A stretch of 64,000 nt of DNA from an uncultured Alphaproteobacteria bacterium (GTDB lineage: Bacteria; Pseudomonadota; Alphaproteobacteria; Rhodobacterales; Rhodobacteraceae), in contig CACJUU010000002.1 in the NCBI GenBank assembly GCA_902596605.1, positions 62,001-126,000 of the forward strand. Reading direction: 5' to 3'. Positions 1 to 8,913 of the stretch are shown here, in pieces; the first letter of the stretch is position 1; each line of letters opens with the position of its first letter. Below the pieces are notes generated by a model. The model made no database searches. It saw nothing but the letters and a program-made list of their open reading frames with translations, and was not told the origin of the DNA. Made by a program: the position numbers and the translations under genes.

Positions 1-263
1 TATGTCATAATATTAGTCTCGATAGTAGTGATATTAGTTTTACGTTTCTAGAGGAAGAACTTGAGATAGTAAGCACTATAAAATCTGAAGAAAAAACGGG
101 AGTAGAGATGGAGGCACTAACTGCTGTTACGGTTTCCGCTCTTACAATTTATGATATGGTCAAAGGTGTAGATAAGTCTATTTACATTAAAGATATATCG
201 CTGTTAGAAAAAAAAGGTGGGAAAACTGGTGACTTTAAGAAAAAAGAAAGTATTAATAAATGA
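1..263 (+). CDS. moaC: Cyclic pyranopterin monophosphate synthase MoaC, 3' part only
   Basis: The gene enters from the left edge; its reading frame starts at base 3 and ends with TGA at 261-263. The visible C-terminal part contains the family signatures [10 protein letters not shown] and ALTIYDM followed by a [14 protein letters not shown] tail, which are characteristic of MoaC. MoaC, with MoaA, converts GTP to cyclic pyranopterin monophosphate, the first stage of molybdenum cofactor synthesis. The stop overlaps the moeA start (ATGA), so the two are translationally coupled. A molybdoenzyme that would use the cofactor, MsrP, is encoded later in the window. Confidence 0.93.
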   Translation, partial: CHNISLDSSDISFTFLEEELEIVSTIKSEEKTGVEMEALTAVTVSALTIYDMVKGVDKSIYIKDISLLEKKGGKTGDFKKKESINK

Positions 264-1444
264 ATGTTTCCAGAGCACTAAAAGAGTTATTTAAACAAGA
301 TTTTTCTTGTTTAACTGAAAATATTTTCTTAAAAGATTCCCTTGGCAGAACTCTTTCAAAACCAGTTACAATGAACAAAAGTATCCCTGAATTTGATACA
401 TCCTCCATGGACGGATTTGCCGTTAAGAAGTCATCTTTAGGAAAGATTCGTAGGTTTACAGTATTGGGCGAGACACCTGCTGGCGCTAGATCGAGCCATA
501 GGATTAAGGCCGATGAGTGTGTAAAAGTTTATACTGGATCTAGAATGCCTAAAAATGCTGATTTTGTCGTAATTCAAGAGAATGCCAGGAGCCAAGGAAG
601 TTTCATGTATGTCAATGATTATGATAAAAAAATCCCATATGTAAGAAAAACGGGATTAGATTTTAAAAAGGGTCAAATAATTTCTAACCGGTTGTTGATT
701 GACTACAAGCTTATTTCTGCTTTGGCTTCCCTTAATTTAGAAAAAGTATCTGTTATAAAAAAACCGAAGGTTTGTATTATCCCAACCGGAAATGAGATTT
801 TAGCGTTAGGAAGCAAAGCAAAAAAAAACAGTATTTATTCATCTAGCCCATATGGCATCAAATCAATGTTAGAAAATGAGGGAGCAGAGGTATCTATCGC
901 TCCAATATGTAGAGATAACTTGGATGAGATAATCTGTGCCCTCGAAAACACCAAACAATATCAAATAATCATAACACTTGGTGGTGTATCAAAGGGTAAT
1001 TATGACCTTATTCGTAAACATTACAGGAAACTGGGTATAGAAATTCTTGTGGATGGGATACCGATAAAACCAGGAAAGCCATTAATTATAGGGAAATTAA
1101 ATAATAAAATTATTTTTTGTCTACCAGGTAATCCAATATCAAGTATTGTCTGTAGCAAGTTATTTATAGTAGCATTGATAAAGAAAATGCTAGGGGCAAA
1201 GGCTGAAAAAATAATTACACGAAAAGCTTTATTGTCTGAAGATATTGAAATTCCAATTTCGCAACGTGAACACTACATGAGAGCATTTACATACCAAGAT
1301 GCAGCAATACAATATGTAAAACCATATTCACAACAAGATAGCTCATTACATTCTGTGCTAATAAAATCAAACTGTCTTTTAATTATTCCTCCAGGATCAT
1401 CTTTAAAATTTAAGGACCAAATTGTAGATATAATTGATTTTTAA
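260..1444 (+). CDS. moeA: Molybdopterin molybdenumtransferase MoeA
   Basis: MoeA inserts molybdate into adenylated molybdopterin to finish the molybdenum cofactor. The 394-residue length is normal. Seen motifs are [15 protein letters not shown] (residues 41-55), GETPAGA (70-76) and VYTGSRMP (90-97) in the N-terminal MoeA domains. In the MoCF-like domain are PTGNEI (175-180), [10 protein letters not shown] (241-250), KPGKPL (270-275) and CLPGNP (287-292). The start ATG overlaps the moaC stop. The usual GGVSVGD loop reads GGVSKGN here, a mild divergence. lexA follows after a short gap holding its own promoter. Confidence 0.95.
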   Translation: MNVSRALKELFKQDFSCLTENIFLKDSLGRTLSKPVTMNKSIPEFDTSSMDGFAVKKSSLGKIRRFTVLGETPAGARSSHRIKADECVKVYTGSRMPKNADFVVIQENARSQGSFMYVNDYDKKIPYVRKTGLDFKKGQIISNRLLIDYKLISALASLNLEKVSVIKKPKVCIIPTGNEILALGSKAKKNSIYSSSPYGIKSMLENEGAEVSIAPICRDNLDEIICALENTKQYQIIITLGGVSKGNYDLIRKHYRKLGIEILVDGIPIKPGKPLIIGKLNNKIIFCLPGNPISSIVCSKLFIVALIKKMLGAKAEKIITRKALLSEDIEIPISQREHYMRAFTYQDAAIQYVKPYSQQDSSLHSVLIKSNCLLIIPPGSSLKFKDQIVDIIDF

Positions 1445-1445
1445 A

Positions 1446-1476
1446 TTGACATCTATGAAAAGAACATATATGGAAC
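1446..1476 (+). promoter_or_regulatory. lexA promoter with LexA (SOS) operator
   Basis: A perfect -35 hexamer TTGACA lies at 1446-1451. An alphaproteobacterial SOS box, GAAC (1462-1465), seven bases, GAAC (1473-1476), covers the A/T-rich -10 region. The lexA ATG is at 1493. Direct repeats of GTTC/GAAC with N7 spacing are the established LexA site in alphaproteobacteria, so lexA is very likely autorepressed. It serves as the internal reference for the operator at 48448-48473. Confidence 0.85.
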
Positions 1477-1492
1477 ATATAAAGAGGTACAG

Positions 1493-2134
1493 ATGTTAAC
1501 TAAAAAGCAACATGAACTTTTATTGTTCCTTGAAGAAAGAGTAGCTCGGTCTGGTGTAACTCCATCTTTTGAAGAAATGAAAAATAAAGTCGGACTTAAA
1601 TCAAAGTCAGGGATTCACCGACTAATTTCTGCTCTCGAGGACAGAGGATTTATTAAAAAATTACCTTTCAAAGCGAGAGCAATCGAGATTTTAAAATCAC
1701 CTACGATAAGGTCAAAGTTTTCAGACCATAAAGTTGATATAATTGATAAGCAGATCGTTGAGTTGCCAGTAGTTGGAAGAATTGCAGCTGGCCTACCTAT
1801 AGAGGCAATTGAGGCAGGAGAGAGCTCTTTATTCGTATCGAAATTTTTAACAAAAGGATCGGACAGTTTTATTCTCGAGATAAAAGGTGAATCAATGATT
1901 GACGCCGGCATAAATGATGGAGATTTTGCAATTATTAAAAAGCAGAGTTCAGCAAATAATGGTGAAATCGTAGTAGCTTTAACAGATGAAAATGAAGCTA
2001 CATTGAAAAGGTTTAGAAAACGAGGTGATACAATTGCTTTAGAGGCCGCAAATGAATTGTTTGAAACCAGAATATATTCAGCAGGTCAAATTAGTATTCA
2101 GGGAATTCTGATCGGCTTGATTAGGCAATACTAA
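1493..2134 (+). CDS. lexA: SOS response repressor LexA
   Basis: LexA is the autocleaving transcriptional repressor of the SOS regulon. The N-terminal winged helix (about 1-65) has a recognition region around KSKSGIHRLISALEDRGF. The C-terminal S24 peptidase domain has the Ala-Gly scissile bond at 99-100 (RIAAG), nucleophile Ser134 in KGESM and general-base Lys172 in EATLKRF. At 213 residues it is close to other family members. It has its own promoter with an SOS box. In many alphaproteobacteria comEC separates lexA from gltX; here only 19 bases do. Confidence 0.96.
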   Translation: MLTKKQHELLLFLEERVARSGVTPSFEEMKNKVGLKSKSGIHRLISALEDRGFIKKLPFKARAIEILKSPTIRSKFSDHKVDIIDKQIVELPVVGRIAAGLPIEAIEAGESSLFVSKFLTKGSDSFILEIKGESMIDAGINDGDFAIIKKQSSANNGEIVVALTDENEATLKRFRKRGDTIALEAANELFETRIYSAGQISIQGILIGLIRQY

Positions 2135-2153
2135 TAGCCTATAAATCTTACCT

Positions 2154-3551
2154 ATGGAAATAAGAACAAGATTTGCTCCTTCTCCAACAGGAGACTTACA
2201 TATTGGAGGTGCTAGAACAGCACTCTTTAATTATCTTTTCGCAAAAAGCATGAAAGGAAAATTTCTCCTTCGCATTGAAGATACTGATTTAAAAAGATCT
2301 AACAGTTCTTTAACGGAAAAAATTATAAATGATATTAGGTGGTTAAATATCCTTTGGGATGAAGAAATAGTTTTTCAACGACAAAACCAAAGCAAGCATA
2401 AACAAATAATTGATTATTTATTAGAAAAAGGATTAGCCTTTAGGTGCTTCTCCGAGAGGGAAAATCATACGGAAAGTACTATTGAAAAAATTGGCACACG
2501 AGAACCTGCGTTCAGATCACCATGGAGAGATTTTAGTGAAAATACACGACCTAATAAACAATACGTGGTACGATTTAAAGTTCCTAGTGATCCTTCTCGA
2601 ATAAATTTCACTGATAAAGTTAGAGGAGAACTATCGTGGGATTTAAGTACAATAGAAGATTTTGTGATTGCGCGAAGCGATGGTAGTTCAACATATAATC
2701 TAGCGGTTGTTGTGGATGATTATAACATGAAGATCAGTCATGTTATAAGAGGAGAAGATCATCTTACAAATACGGTTAAGCAATTACTTGTATACCAGGC
2801 ATTAAATTGGGTAACTCCAGAATTTGCACACCTTCCCCTTATACACAATGAGAGAGGCGAAAAACTATCAAAAAGAGATGGGAAAAGTAGTTTGCTAGAC
2901 TTTAAGCAAGAAGGATTTTTGCCAGATGCAATGTTAAATTATCTTGCGAGGCTTGGTTGGAGCTATAAAGATGAGGAGTTTTTCAATTTAAACCAAGCAG
3001 TTTCCTGGTTCACACTTGATGGAATAGGAAAAAGTCCTTCTAGGTTTGATATAAAAAAACTCTTGAATATATCCAAAAAGCACCTGATATCAAAACCAGC
3101 AGATGAAATTCATAAATTACTTTTACAATATATAAAAATTTATAAAGGCATAAATTTATCAGAAACTATTTCAGAAAAATTGAGACAGTATTTACCTCTA
3201 GTAGTTGAGAGATGTACTTCACTTGGAGAAATATTTGAGGCCTCCTTATTTTTATTTGAAGCAGATGAAATTAGAGACAAAAAAGCGTTGGCACTGTTAG
3301 ATGTTAATTCAAGGAAGATAATTTCAAATTTCGTGAATGCCATTAAATCAGCAAATTTTGCTTGGAATTCGAAAACTTTAAACGAATTCATACATACTTA
3401 TTGCGAAGAAAGTAGCTTAAAGTTTCGTGATATTGGCATTCCCCTAAGAATAGCTTTAACTGGATCAACTTCATCACCCAGCATAGTCCATATTATGGAA
3501 ATATTAGGCAAACATCAGACACTTGATAGATTAAATATTAATGTTGATTGA
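2154..3551 (+). CDS. gltX: Glutamyl-tRNA synthetase
   Basis: A class I aminoacyl-tRNA synthetase charging tRNA-Glu (in many alphaproteobacteria also tRNA-Gln, which a transamidase then corrects). The HIGH-type motif HIGG is at 16-19 within FAPSPTGDLHIGGARTA, and the KMSKS-type motif KLSKR is at 237-241. IEDTD (41-45) and the IRGEDH loop (198-203) are also intact. The 465 residues match the bacterial family. Whether this copy is discriminating or non-discriminating cannot be told from what is visible here. Confidence 0.95.
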   Translation: MEIRTRFAPSPTGDLHIGGARTALFNYLFAKSMKGKFLLRIEDTDLKRSNSSLTEKIINDIRWLNILWDEEIVFQRQNQSKHKQIIDYLLEKGLAFRCFSERENHTESTIEKIGTREPAFRSPWRDFSENTRPNKQYVVRFKVPSDPSRINFTDKVRGELSWDLSTIEDFVIARSDGSSTYNLAVVVDDYNMKISHVIRGEDHLTNTVKQLLVYQALNWVTPEFAHLPLIHNERGEKLSKRDGKSSLLDFKQEGFLPDAMLNYLARLGWSYKDEEFFNLNQAVSWFTLDGIGKSPSRFDIKKLLNISKKHLISKPADEIHKLLLQYIKIYKGINLSETISEKLRQYLPLVVERCTSLGEIFEASLFLFEADEIRDKKALALLDVNSRKIISNFVNAIKSANFAWNSKTLNEFIHTYCEESSLKFRDIGIPLRIALTGSTSSPSIVHIMEILGKHQTLDRLNINVD

Positions 3552-3559
3552 ATCAAAAA

Positions 3560-3587
3560 TTGATTAATATTTATTATAAACTATAAT
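3560..3587 (+). promoter_or_regulatory. Candidate sigma-70-type promoter of gltA
   Basis: TTGATT at 3560-3565 and a perfect TATAAT at 3582-3587 are separated by 16 bases and lie about 30 bases upstream of the gltA TTG start. This suggests gltA can be transcribed independently of gltX. It was found by eye and is not supported by expression data. Confidence 0.5.
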
Positions 3588-3617
3588 GGTGAGTAATAAC
3601 CTAGGGACTGGATAATA

Positions 3618-4916
3618 TTGCTAGACAAAACACAAAAGTTTGCTGAACTTAAAATAGACGAAAAGAGTGTAAAGGTACCTGTCAGTAAAGGGACATTAGG
3701 GCCTGATGTATTAGATATAAGGAGTTTGTATAAAGAAACAGGCTTGTTTACGTATGATCCTGGTTTCACTTCCACAGCATCCTGTGACAGCAATATTACT
3801 TTTATAGATGGAGATAAGGGTGAGCTTCTTTACCGGGGCTATGCTATCGAGGAGTTAGCCGAAAAATCTAATTTTTTGGAAGTAGCGTACCTACTGTTAC
3901 GAGGTGAATTGCCAACGAGGCCACAATATGATGATTTTTGTAGCAGGGTAACACGGCATACGATGCTACACGAACAGATGTTAAATTTTTTTCGTGGTTT
4001 CAGAAGAGACGCCCATCCAATGGCGATTGTTTGTGGCGTTCAGGCGGCTATGTCGGCATTTTATCATGACAGTACGGATATTAATGATCCATGGCAGAGA
4101 GAGGTAGCGACAATCAGAATGATTGCAAAACTACCGACAATCGTTGCTTGGGCATATAAATATTCCATCGGACAACCATTTGCTTATCCAAAGAACAATC
4201 TTCAATATGCCCCAAATTTTTTACAAATGTGCTTTTCAGTTCCCGCTGAAGAATATGTCAGTGATCCAATTTTAAGTAAAGCTATGGATAGGATATTCAT
4301 TCTTCATGCTGATCATGAACAAAATGCTTCAACTTCCACCGTTAGGCTTGCTGCTTCTTCTGGAGCAAATCCATTTGCCTGTATAGCTGCAGGTATAGCA
4401 TGCCTGTGGGGCCCTGCTCATGGAGGCGCCAATGAGGCCGCGTTAAATATGTTAAAAGAAATTGGTACTCCTGACCGAATACCTGAATATATTTTAAAGG
4501 CAAAGGATAGAAATGACCCATTTCGTCTTATGGGATTCGGACACAGAGTTTATAAAAACTTTGATCCTAGATCAAGGGTTATGAAGCAGAGTGCAGATGA
4601 AGTCCTTGAATTACTAGGGGTTAAAAATAATCCAACACTTCAAGTTGCAAAAGAGCTAGAAAAAATTGCTCTGGAAGATGAATATTTTATTGAGAAAAAA
4701 CTGTACCCAAACGTCGACTTTTATTCTGGAATAATACTTGAAGCTATGGACTTTCCAACTTCCATGTTCACTCCAATTTTTGCATTGGCTAGAACTGTGG
4801 GATGGCTTGCTCAATGGCAAGAAATGATTTCAGACCCTAATATAAAGATTGGTCGCCCAAGACAACTTTTCACCGGTTCAACTCATAGAACCTATAAGGC
4901 TTTTGATAAGCGGTAA
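3618..4916 (+). CDS. gltA: Citrate synthase
   Basis: Condenses oxaloacetate and acetyl-CoA to citrate, entering the TCA cycle. It is the hexameric bacterial type (432 residues, with an N-terminal beta-rich domain around [25 protein letters not shown]). Catalytic residues are in place: His268 in GPAHGG, His309 in GFGHRVYK and Asp367 in PNVDFYSG, plus the [14 protein letters not shown] region (230-243). The start is TTG; no in-frame ATG precedes the conserved N-terminus. The gene meets lpxB tail to tail with six bases between the stops and no visible terminator hairpin. Confidence 0.95.
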   Translation: MLDKTQKFAELKIDEKSVKVPVSKGTLGPDVLDIRSLYKETGLFTYDPGFTSTASCDSNITFIDGDKGELLYRGYAIEELAEKSNFLEVAYLLLRGELPTRPQYDDFCSRVTRHTMLHEQMLNFFRGFRRDAHPMAIVCGVQAAMSAFYHDSTDINDPWQREVATIRMIAKLPTIVAWAYKYSIGQPFAYPKNNLQYAPNFLQMCFSVPAEEYVSDPILSKAMDRIFILHADHEQNASTSTVRLAASSGANPFACIAAGIACLWGPAHGGANEAALNMLKEIGTPDRIPEYILKAKDRNDPFRLMGFGHRVYKNFDPRSRVMKQSADEVLELLGVKNNPTLQVAKELEKIALEDEYFIEKKLYPNVDFYSGIILEAMDFPTSMFTPIFALARTVGWLAQWQEMISDPNIKIGRPRQLFTGSTHRTYKAFDKR

Positions 4917-4922
4917 AATATC

Positions 4923-6110
4923 TTACTGTAATTTAAAATAATTTTTAATTGATTTCGCTGCACGTATCGCAGGATCCTTGGAGCCATATCCAAGTTCTTT
5001 GATTGCCTGTTTGGATGAAATTAGCTGAGCCTGTGCATACTTCTTTTTACCGAGAATATTTTCTGCTTCACTGTATAAATTTTTAGAATTACATCGGTGA
5101 AAAAGAAACTCGGGAATATTATTACTTTTTGTTATCAGGTTTACTAAATTTGCTGAAGAGACATTCACAAAAAGTCTGTAAATTATCTGGGTCAAAAAGC
5201 CAGTACGATATCCAACAACCATTGGCACACTTGATTTCGCCAATTCCAAAACTACTGTGCCTGAGGCCACAAGTGCTAGATCCGAACACGCATAAAGAGA
5301 CATTTTGTCTCTTTCAAATTCTGTACTGGACATTAATTCAGCGTCAATCTGCTTCACTTTTATACTTCTTTCTACCACTATTTCTTTAAAAGTTTTTGAA
5401 ACTATACTTGGAGTTGGACATATAAAAATTATATCAGAAAATTTTTTGGATAATAAAGAAGCGGTATCCAAAAAAATTGGAAGCATTCTTTTTACCTCGC
5501 TGATCCTCGACCCAGGTAGCAGGGTTACTATTTTCGTTGAATCCTTTATGTTTAAACCTCTTTTAAAGGAAACAACATCCCTCGTTTTTGGCAATACATT
5601 GGTAGATATAGGGTGTCCAACAAAATCACACTTTATGTGAAAATTTTGTAAGAACTCACTTTCAAAGGGCAAGATCGACAAAATGTGATCAAAATTCTTT
5701 TTTAAAATTTTTACTCTTCCTTGACGCCATGCCCAAACAGATGGCAAAACGTAATGGACAATTTTTGCATTTTTCCATTTTTTTTTTATTAAGGAGGCCA
5801 GACGTAAGTTGAATTCGGGGGCATCTATAGTAATTATAATGTCAGGTTCCCATGCAATATTATATTTATAAGCTTGTCTTAAAATTTTAAAAATAGGAAA
5901 AAAGTTAATTAAAATATCTTTTATTCCCATCACAGAAAGTAATGAAAAATTAAATAGACTTTTAAAGCCTTCACGCTCCATTAAAGGACCACCTACACCT
6001 TGAAAATCGATGTGATTTTGGGACTCTAATTCATTTTTTAACGCTCGAATCAAGTATGCACCCAGCAGGTCGCCAGAATGTTCACCTGCACTTATGAAAA
6101 TTTTTAACAT
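4923..6110 (-). CDS. lpxB: Lipid-A-disaccharide synthase LpxB
   Basis: A peripheral-membrane GT19 glycosyltransferase that joins UDP-2,3-diacylglucosamine and lipid X into the lipid A disaccharide. The N-terminal SAGEHSGDLLGA signature (7-18) is diagnostic, and the C-terminal half carries ASGTVVLELA and the VGYRTGFLT region. Length 395 is typical. It is the last gene of the long minus-strand envelope operon, and its start overlaps the end of lpxI by seven bases, implying coupled translation. Confidence 0.94.
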   Translation of the reverse strand: MLKIFISAGEHSGDLLGAYLIRALKNELESQNHIDFQGVGGPLMEREGFKSLFNFSLLSVMGIKDILINFFPIFKILRQAYKYNIAWEPDIIITIDAPEFNLRLASLIKKKWKNAKIVHYVLPSVWAWRQGRVKILKKNFDHILSILPFESEFLQNFHIKCDFVGHPISTNVLPKTRDVVSFKRGLNIKDSTKIVTLLPGSRISEVKRMLPIFLDTASLLSKKFSDIIFICPTPSIVSKTFKEIVVERSIKVKQIDAELMSSTEFERDKMSLYACSDLALVASGTVVLELAKSSVPMVVGYRTGFLTQIIYRLFVNVSSANLVNLITKSNNIPEFLFHRCNSKNLYSEAENILGKKKYAQAQLISSKQAIKELGYGSKDPAIRAAKSIKNYFKLQ

Positions 6111-6973
6111 TTAAAGTCTTTATCCAAAAAATTGATCGAAGAAAGAAACATATTATAACTCTGTAGCTTATCAATAATTAAGTCCCTATTTACTAGAATA
6201 ACCTTATTGCTTTCAATTACTAGACCATTTAACTTTGCCTTTTTTGCTAATTTTATTGTATCAGGGCCAATGACCGGAGTGTCGATATCTAGAACTTGGC
6301 CGGGCTTCGATCCCTTTATTAAAATGCCACCAGAAATAATTTCTTTTGACCTTTTATTAATTCTTTCTCTTAAATTAATTATTGCTCTTATCATTTCATC
6401 GGTACCGGTAATTGTCTCCAGACCTAAGCAATGTCCATTTTGGATGATTAAGGATTGACCAATATCAAGCCCTGCATAATTAAGAAAAATTTTTACTCCT
6501 GCCTTTATTTCCTTAAGTACTTTTTTACCAATAGGAGAAGATCCGTATGTTCCTGCGTCTAATGTTAATTCAGGCAAGAGATCTTGAACTTTTACTAATT
6601 TAAAGTTTTGATTAGCAAACATCTGCGTTACGGCAGAAAAAATTTCTCCATCCCCTTTGTTGAGAATTGGAAATACGTTAGATAAAAGTTTTTGTGAACC
6701 GTAATTTACTTTTGATAAATCAATTGCAGGCCTTTCCATATACCCTATTAACGCTATGTCATTTATCTTTCTCTGTTTTAAAAGAGAAAATGTCTCGTTT
6801 ATTTCTTCATACTTTAAATCAATACGATCTAGATTTTTTTTTATTTTTATTTTGCTACATGGCAAACTTACTATTGTTGTTTCATAACCTAAAAGAACTA
6901 AGTGCTCCATACAGTAAGTAGCTAATTCACCGCTTCCTATAATTAATCCAATTTTTTTTTTTTTTATTACCAT
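6104..6973 (-). CDS. lpxI: UDP-2,3-diacylglucosamine diphosphatase LpxI (DUF1009)
   Basis: LpxI is the alphaproteobacterial replacement for LpxH. It hydrolyses UDP-2,3-diacylglucosamine to lipid X and UMP, and its position between lpxA and lpxB is the standard one. IGLIIGSGELA near the N-terminus and the C-terminal GSKPGQVLDIDTPVIGPDTI stretch fit the family. I chose the ATG at 6973 (MVIKKKKIGL, 289 residues); an upstream in-frame TTG at 7000 would overlap lpxA and add nine residues. The lysine run is encoded by a 14-base A tract on the coding strand (6952-6965), an unusual homopolymer at the very start of an essential gene. Confidence 0.9.
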   Translation of the reverse strand: MVIKKKKIGLIIGSGELATYCMEHLVLLGYETTIVSLPCSKIKIKKNLDRIDLKYEEINETFSLLKQRKINDIALIGYMERPAIDLSKVNYGSQKLLSNVFPILNKGDGEIFSAVTQMFANQNFKLVKVQDLLPELTLDAGTYGSSPIGKKVLKEIKAGVKIFLNYAGLDIGQSLIIQNGHCLGLETITGTDEMIRAIINLRERINKRSKEIISGGILIKGSKPGQVLDIDTPVIGPDTIKLAKKAKLNGLVIESNKVILVNRDLIIDKLQSYNMFLSSINFLDKDFKC

Positions 6974-6980
6974 ATGGTAG

Positions 6981-7790
6981 TTAACTTTTCGGAGCAACAA
7001 ATGATCTTGTGCTTTCCTTTTTTATAAAATCTAGAACTTTTTGAACTTCCGTGGTTTCAATCATTAAATCATTATCCAATGCTTTTATTCGGTCCTGAAA
7101 ATTCTGGCGCCCTTTTCTGTCAAAAATTTTTGAAAATACTTCAATCAGCTTTTTTATATTTTCCTTCTTTGAACCTCGTCTTTTTAAGCCTACTAAGTTT
7201 ACACCTGATAGAACAGGTCTCATGCCTATAATCATTGAATAGGGGATTACGTCTTTAGAGACCATGGCATGCGCTCCTATCATAGAGCCCTCCCCTAGTC
7301 TACAAAATTGATGAATTCCAACCAAACCACCGATATTTACATTATCTTCTATCACCACATGACCAGCTATTGCAGAATTATTTGCAATGACAATATTACT
7401 ACCTAACTTACAGTCATGTCCGACATGACTCCCTAGCATAAAAAGACAATTATCTCCAATAATAGTGTTACCCCCACCTCCAGCAGTACCAATACTAATA
7501 CTTACACATTCCCTGATGAAATTATTCTGTCCAATTGTAAGTGTGGTTTTTTCACCAGAATACTTTAGGTCTTGTGGATCGCTTCCAATAGAGGCAAATG
7601 GCCAAACTTTTGTTCCCTTTCCAATAAATGTTTTTCCAGAAATTACTACATGACTTTCTAAAATAACATTATCATCCAACGTAACTGCTGATCCAATACA
7701 ACAATAGGGTCCAATTTTACAGGAATTACCTATTCTTGCACCATCTTCAACAATCGCAGTTGGGTGAATGATTGAGGAACGCTTAGCCAT
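6981..7790 (-). CDS. lpxA: UDP-N-acetylglucosamine acyltransferase LpxA
   Basis: Performs the first step of lipid A synthesis, transfer of a 3-hydroxyacyl chain from ACP to the 3-OH of UDP-GlcNAc. The sequence is a left-handed beta-helix of hexapeptide repeats (IHPTAIVEDGARIG, IGPYCCIG and many similar) over about residues 8-190. It contains the GGGGNTIIGD and GSHVGHDCKLG segments expected around the active-site His, and ends in a helical C-terminal domain. The ATG overlaps the stop of a 28-codon ORF that fills the gap after fabZ. lpxD, usually close by, is absent. Confidence 0.95.
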   Translation of the reverse strand: MAKRSSIIHPTAIVEDGARIGNSCKIGPYCCIGSAVTLDDNVILESHVVISGKTFIGKGTKVWPFASIGSDPQDLKYSGEKTTLTIGQNNFIRECVSISIGTAGGGGNTIIGDNCLFMLGSHVGHDCKLGSNIVIANNSAIAGHVVIEDNVNIGGLVGIHQFCRLGEGSMIGAHAMVSKDVIPYSMIIGMRPVLSGVNLVGLKRRGSKKENIKKLIEVFSKIFDRKGRQNFQDRIKALDNDLMIETTEVQKVLDFIKKESTRSFVAPKS

Positions 7791-7876
7791 TATAGTCCAT
7801 CATTATTATTACTCACAAAAATTAAAAAAATTGAACCCATTTGACAATGTTTGAAGATAGCTTCAAGAGAACTCAT
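7790..7876 (-). CDS. Small ORF (28 codons) exactly bridging fabZ and lpxA
   Basis: An ATG at 7876 lies one base after the fabZ stop, and the TAA at 7790-7792 overlaps the lpxA ATG (TAATG). The peptide begins MSSLEAIF and has a short hydrophobic run, GSIFLIFV. I see no strong Shine-Dalgarno; translation would depend on coupling to fabZ. It matches no family I know. It could be a coupling/leader ORF carrying ribosomes from fabZ to lpxA, the remnant of a lost gene (lpxD normally sits nearby), or a chance open frame, which is plausible at this length in AT-rich DNA. Confidence 0.35.
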   Translation of the reverse strand: MSSLEAIFKHCQMGSIFLIFVSNNNDGL

Positions 7877-7877
7877 T

Positions 7878-8321
7878 TCAAATTCTCATCATCGCAGAGA
7901 ACTCGCACTCGGACATTTTTTTTGAATTTACATTTACTTCACCTTCGAATTTCCAAATTTTATTTCTCATTTTTTGAACAGTTATAGAAAGCGACATGAC
8001 ATCACCAGGAATGACTGGCCTTCTAAATTTCGCATTATCTATTGTAGTCAAAAGCACTAAAGAACTAGAATCCGAAATGTCTAGACTTTTTGCTACCAAA
8101 ACTGCAGCAGTTTGGGCCATTGATTCTATTTGTAAAACGCCAGGAACTACTGGAGATGATGGGAAATGTCCCGGGAAGTATGGCTCATTAACTGTAACAT
8201 TCTTTATTCCAGTAGCTGACTGATTTTTAACTATATTTATTACTTTATCTATCAATAAAAATGGGTATCTATGAGGGATCAATCTTTTAATTTCATCAAT
8301 ATTGCAGCACTCCTCATTCAT
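7878..8321 (-). CDS. fabZ: 3-hydroxyacyl-ACP dehydratase FabZ
   Basis: A hot-dog-fold dehydratase of type II fatty acid synthesis that converts 3-hydroxyacyl-ACP to trans-2-enoyl-ACP and so competes with LpxA for 3-hydroxyacyl-ACP. Visible motifs are HRYPFLLID (17-25) and PYFPGHFPSSPVVPGV, with catalytic His52 and Glu66 in LQIESMAQ. Length 147 is normal. The ATG has a clear AGGAG ribosome binding site. It follows skp by only 13 bases, where lpxD would usually be found. Confidence 0.95.
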   Translation of the reverse strand: MNEECCNIDEIKRLIPHRYPFLLIDKVINIVKNQSATGIKNVTVNEPYFPGHFPSSPVVPGVLQIESMAQTAAVLVAKSLDISDSSSLVLLTTIDNAKFRRPVIPGDVMSLSITVQKMRNKIWKFEGEVNVNSKKMSECEFSAMMRI

Positions 8322-8334
8322 AAAATTCTCCTAA

Positions 8335-8913
8335 TTATTTACCTAGTATAACTTCTAAGTATTTTGGATCACTCTTATAAAGTTCATCTAGTTCCAATAT
8401 GACCTGTTCAGTTATATCTATTCTATTATCGAAAAATAGATCTATTTGAGATGAATCTAAAACAATAAATGCTCGGTAATCTAACATTATTGGCTGGATA
8501 ATTCTACCTGATAACTCAATAAAGTTTTTCTTCCATTTTTCTAAACTATCTCTCAATTGACTATCTTTCAAATCATAAAAATTTCGAGTCTTTTGAACTC
8601 TTTTATCAAAGTCATCAGCCAATTCATTAAATTCTTTTTTTGCTAACACCTCCCTTTTTTGAGTTAATTCTAATTCTTCATCTTCAAATTTTTTAGCGTT
8701 TAGATCAGCCTCTTTTTTTAACTCAAGATCAGCATCTTGAAAGGCAAATAAAATGTCGTTACCTAGCTTCGATTTCTCAAAAACATTTATACTATTTATA
8801 ACGAGGACCGAAGTGCTAATATTTTTTTCCTGAGAGGAAATAGGATTACATAATAGTAAGAGCAAAGCGGCACACGCTGAAAGCCCCACTATACTCTTAT
8901 TAAGAAAGGTCAA
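8335..8913 (-). CDS. Periplasmic chaperone Skp/OmpH family protein
   Basis: A 192-residue protein with an N-terminal signal sequence (hydrophobic AALLLLLCNPISS) and a charged, helical, coiled-coil-like middle (KKEADLNAKKFEDEELELTQ). This is the OmpH/Skp architecture, whose members hold unfolded outer-membrane proteins for BamA. It lies directly downstream of bamA and overlaps its stop (ATGA), the conserved position. Sequence conservation in this family is low, so the assignment rests on architecture and neighbourhood. A Cys in the signal region could suggest a lipoprotein, but the context (LLCNPISSQ) is not a convincing lipobox. Confidence 0.8.
   Translation of the reverse strand: MTFLNKSIVGLSACAALLLLLCNPISSQEKNISTSVLVINSINVFEKSKLGNDILFAFQDADLELKKEADLNAKKFEDEELELTQKREVLAKKEFNELADDFDKRVQKTRNFYDLKDSQLRDSLEKWKKNFIELSGRIIQPIMLDYRAFIVLDSSQIDLFFDNRIDITEQVILELDELYKSDPKYLEVILGK

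Noticed and set aside
5305..5640. 111-codon plus-strand frame opposite lpxB
   Set aside because: Antisense shadow of conserved lpxB; no ribosome binding site or recognisable domain.
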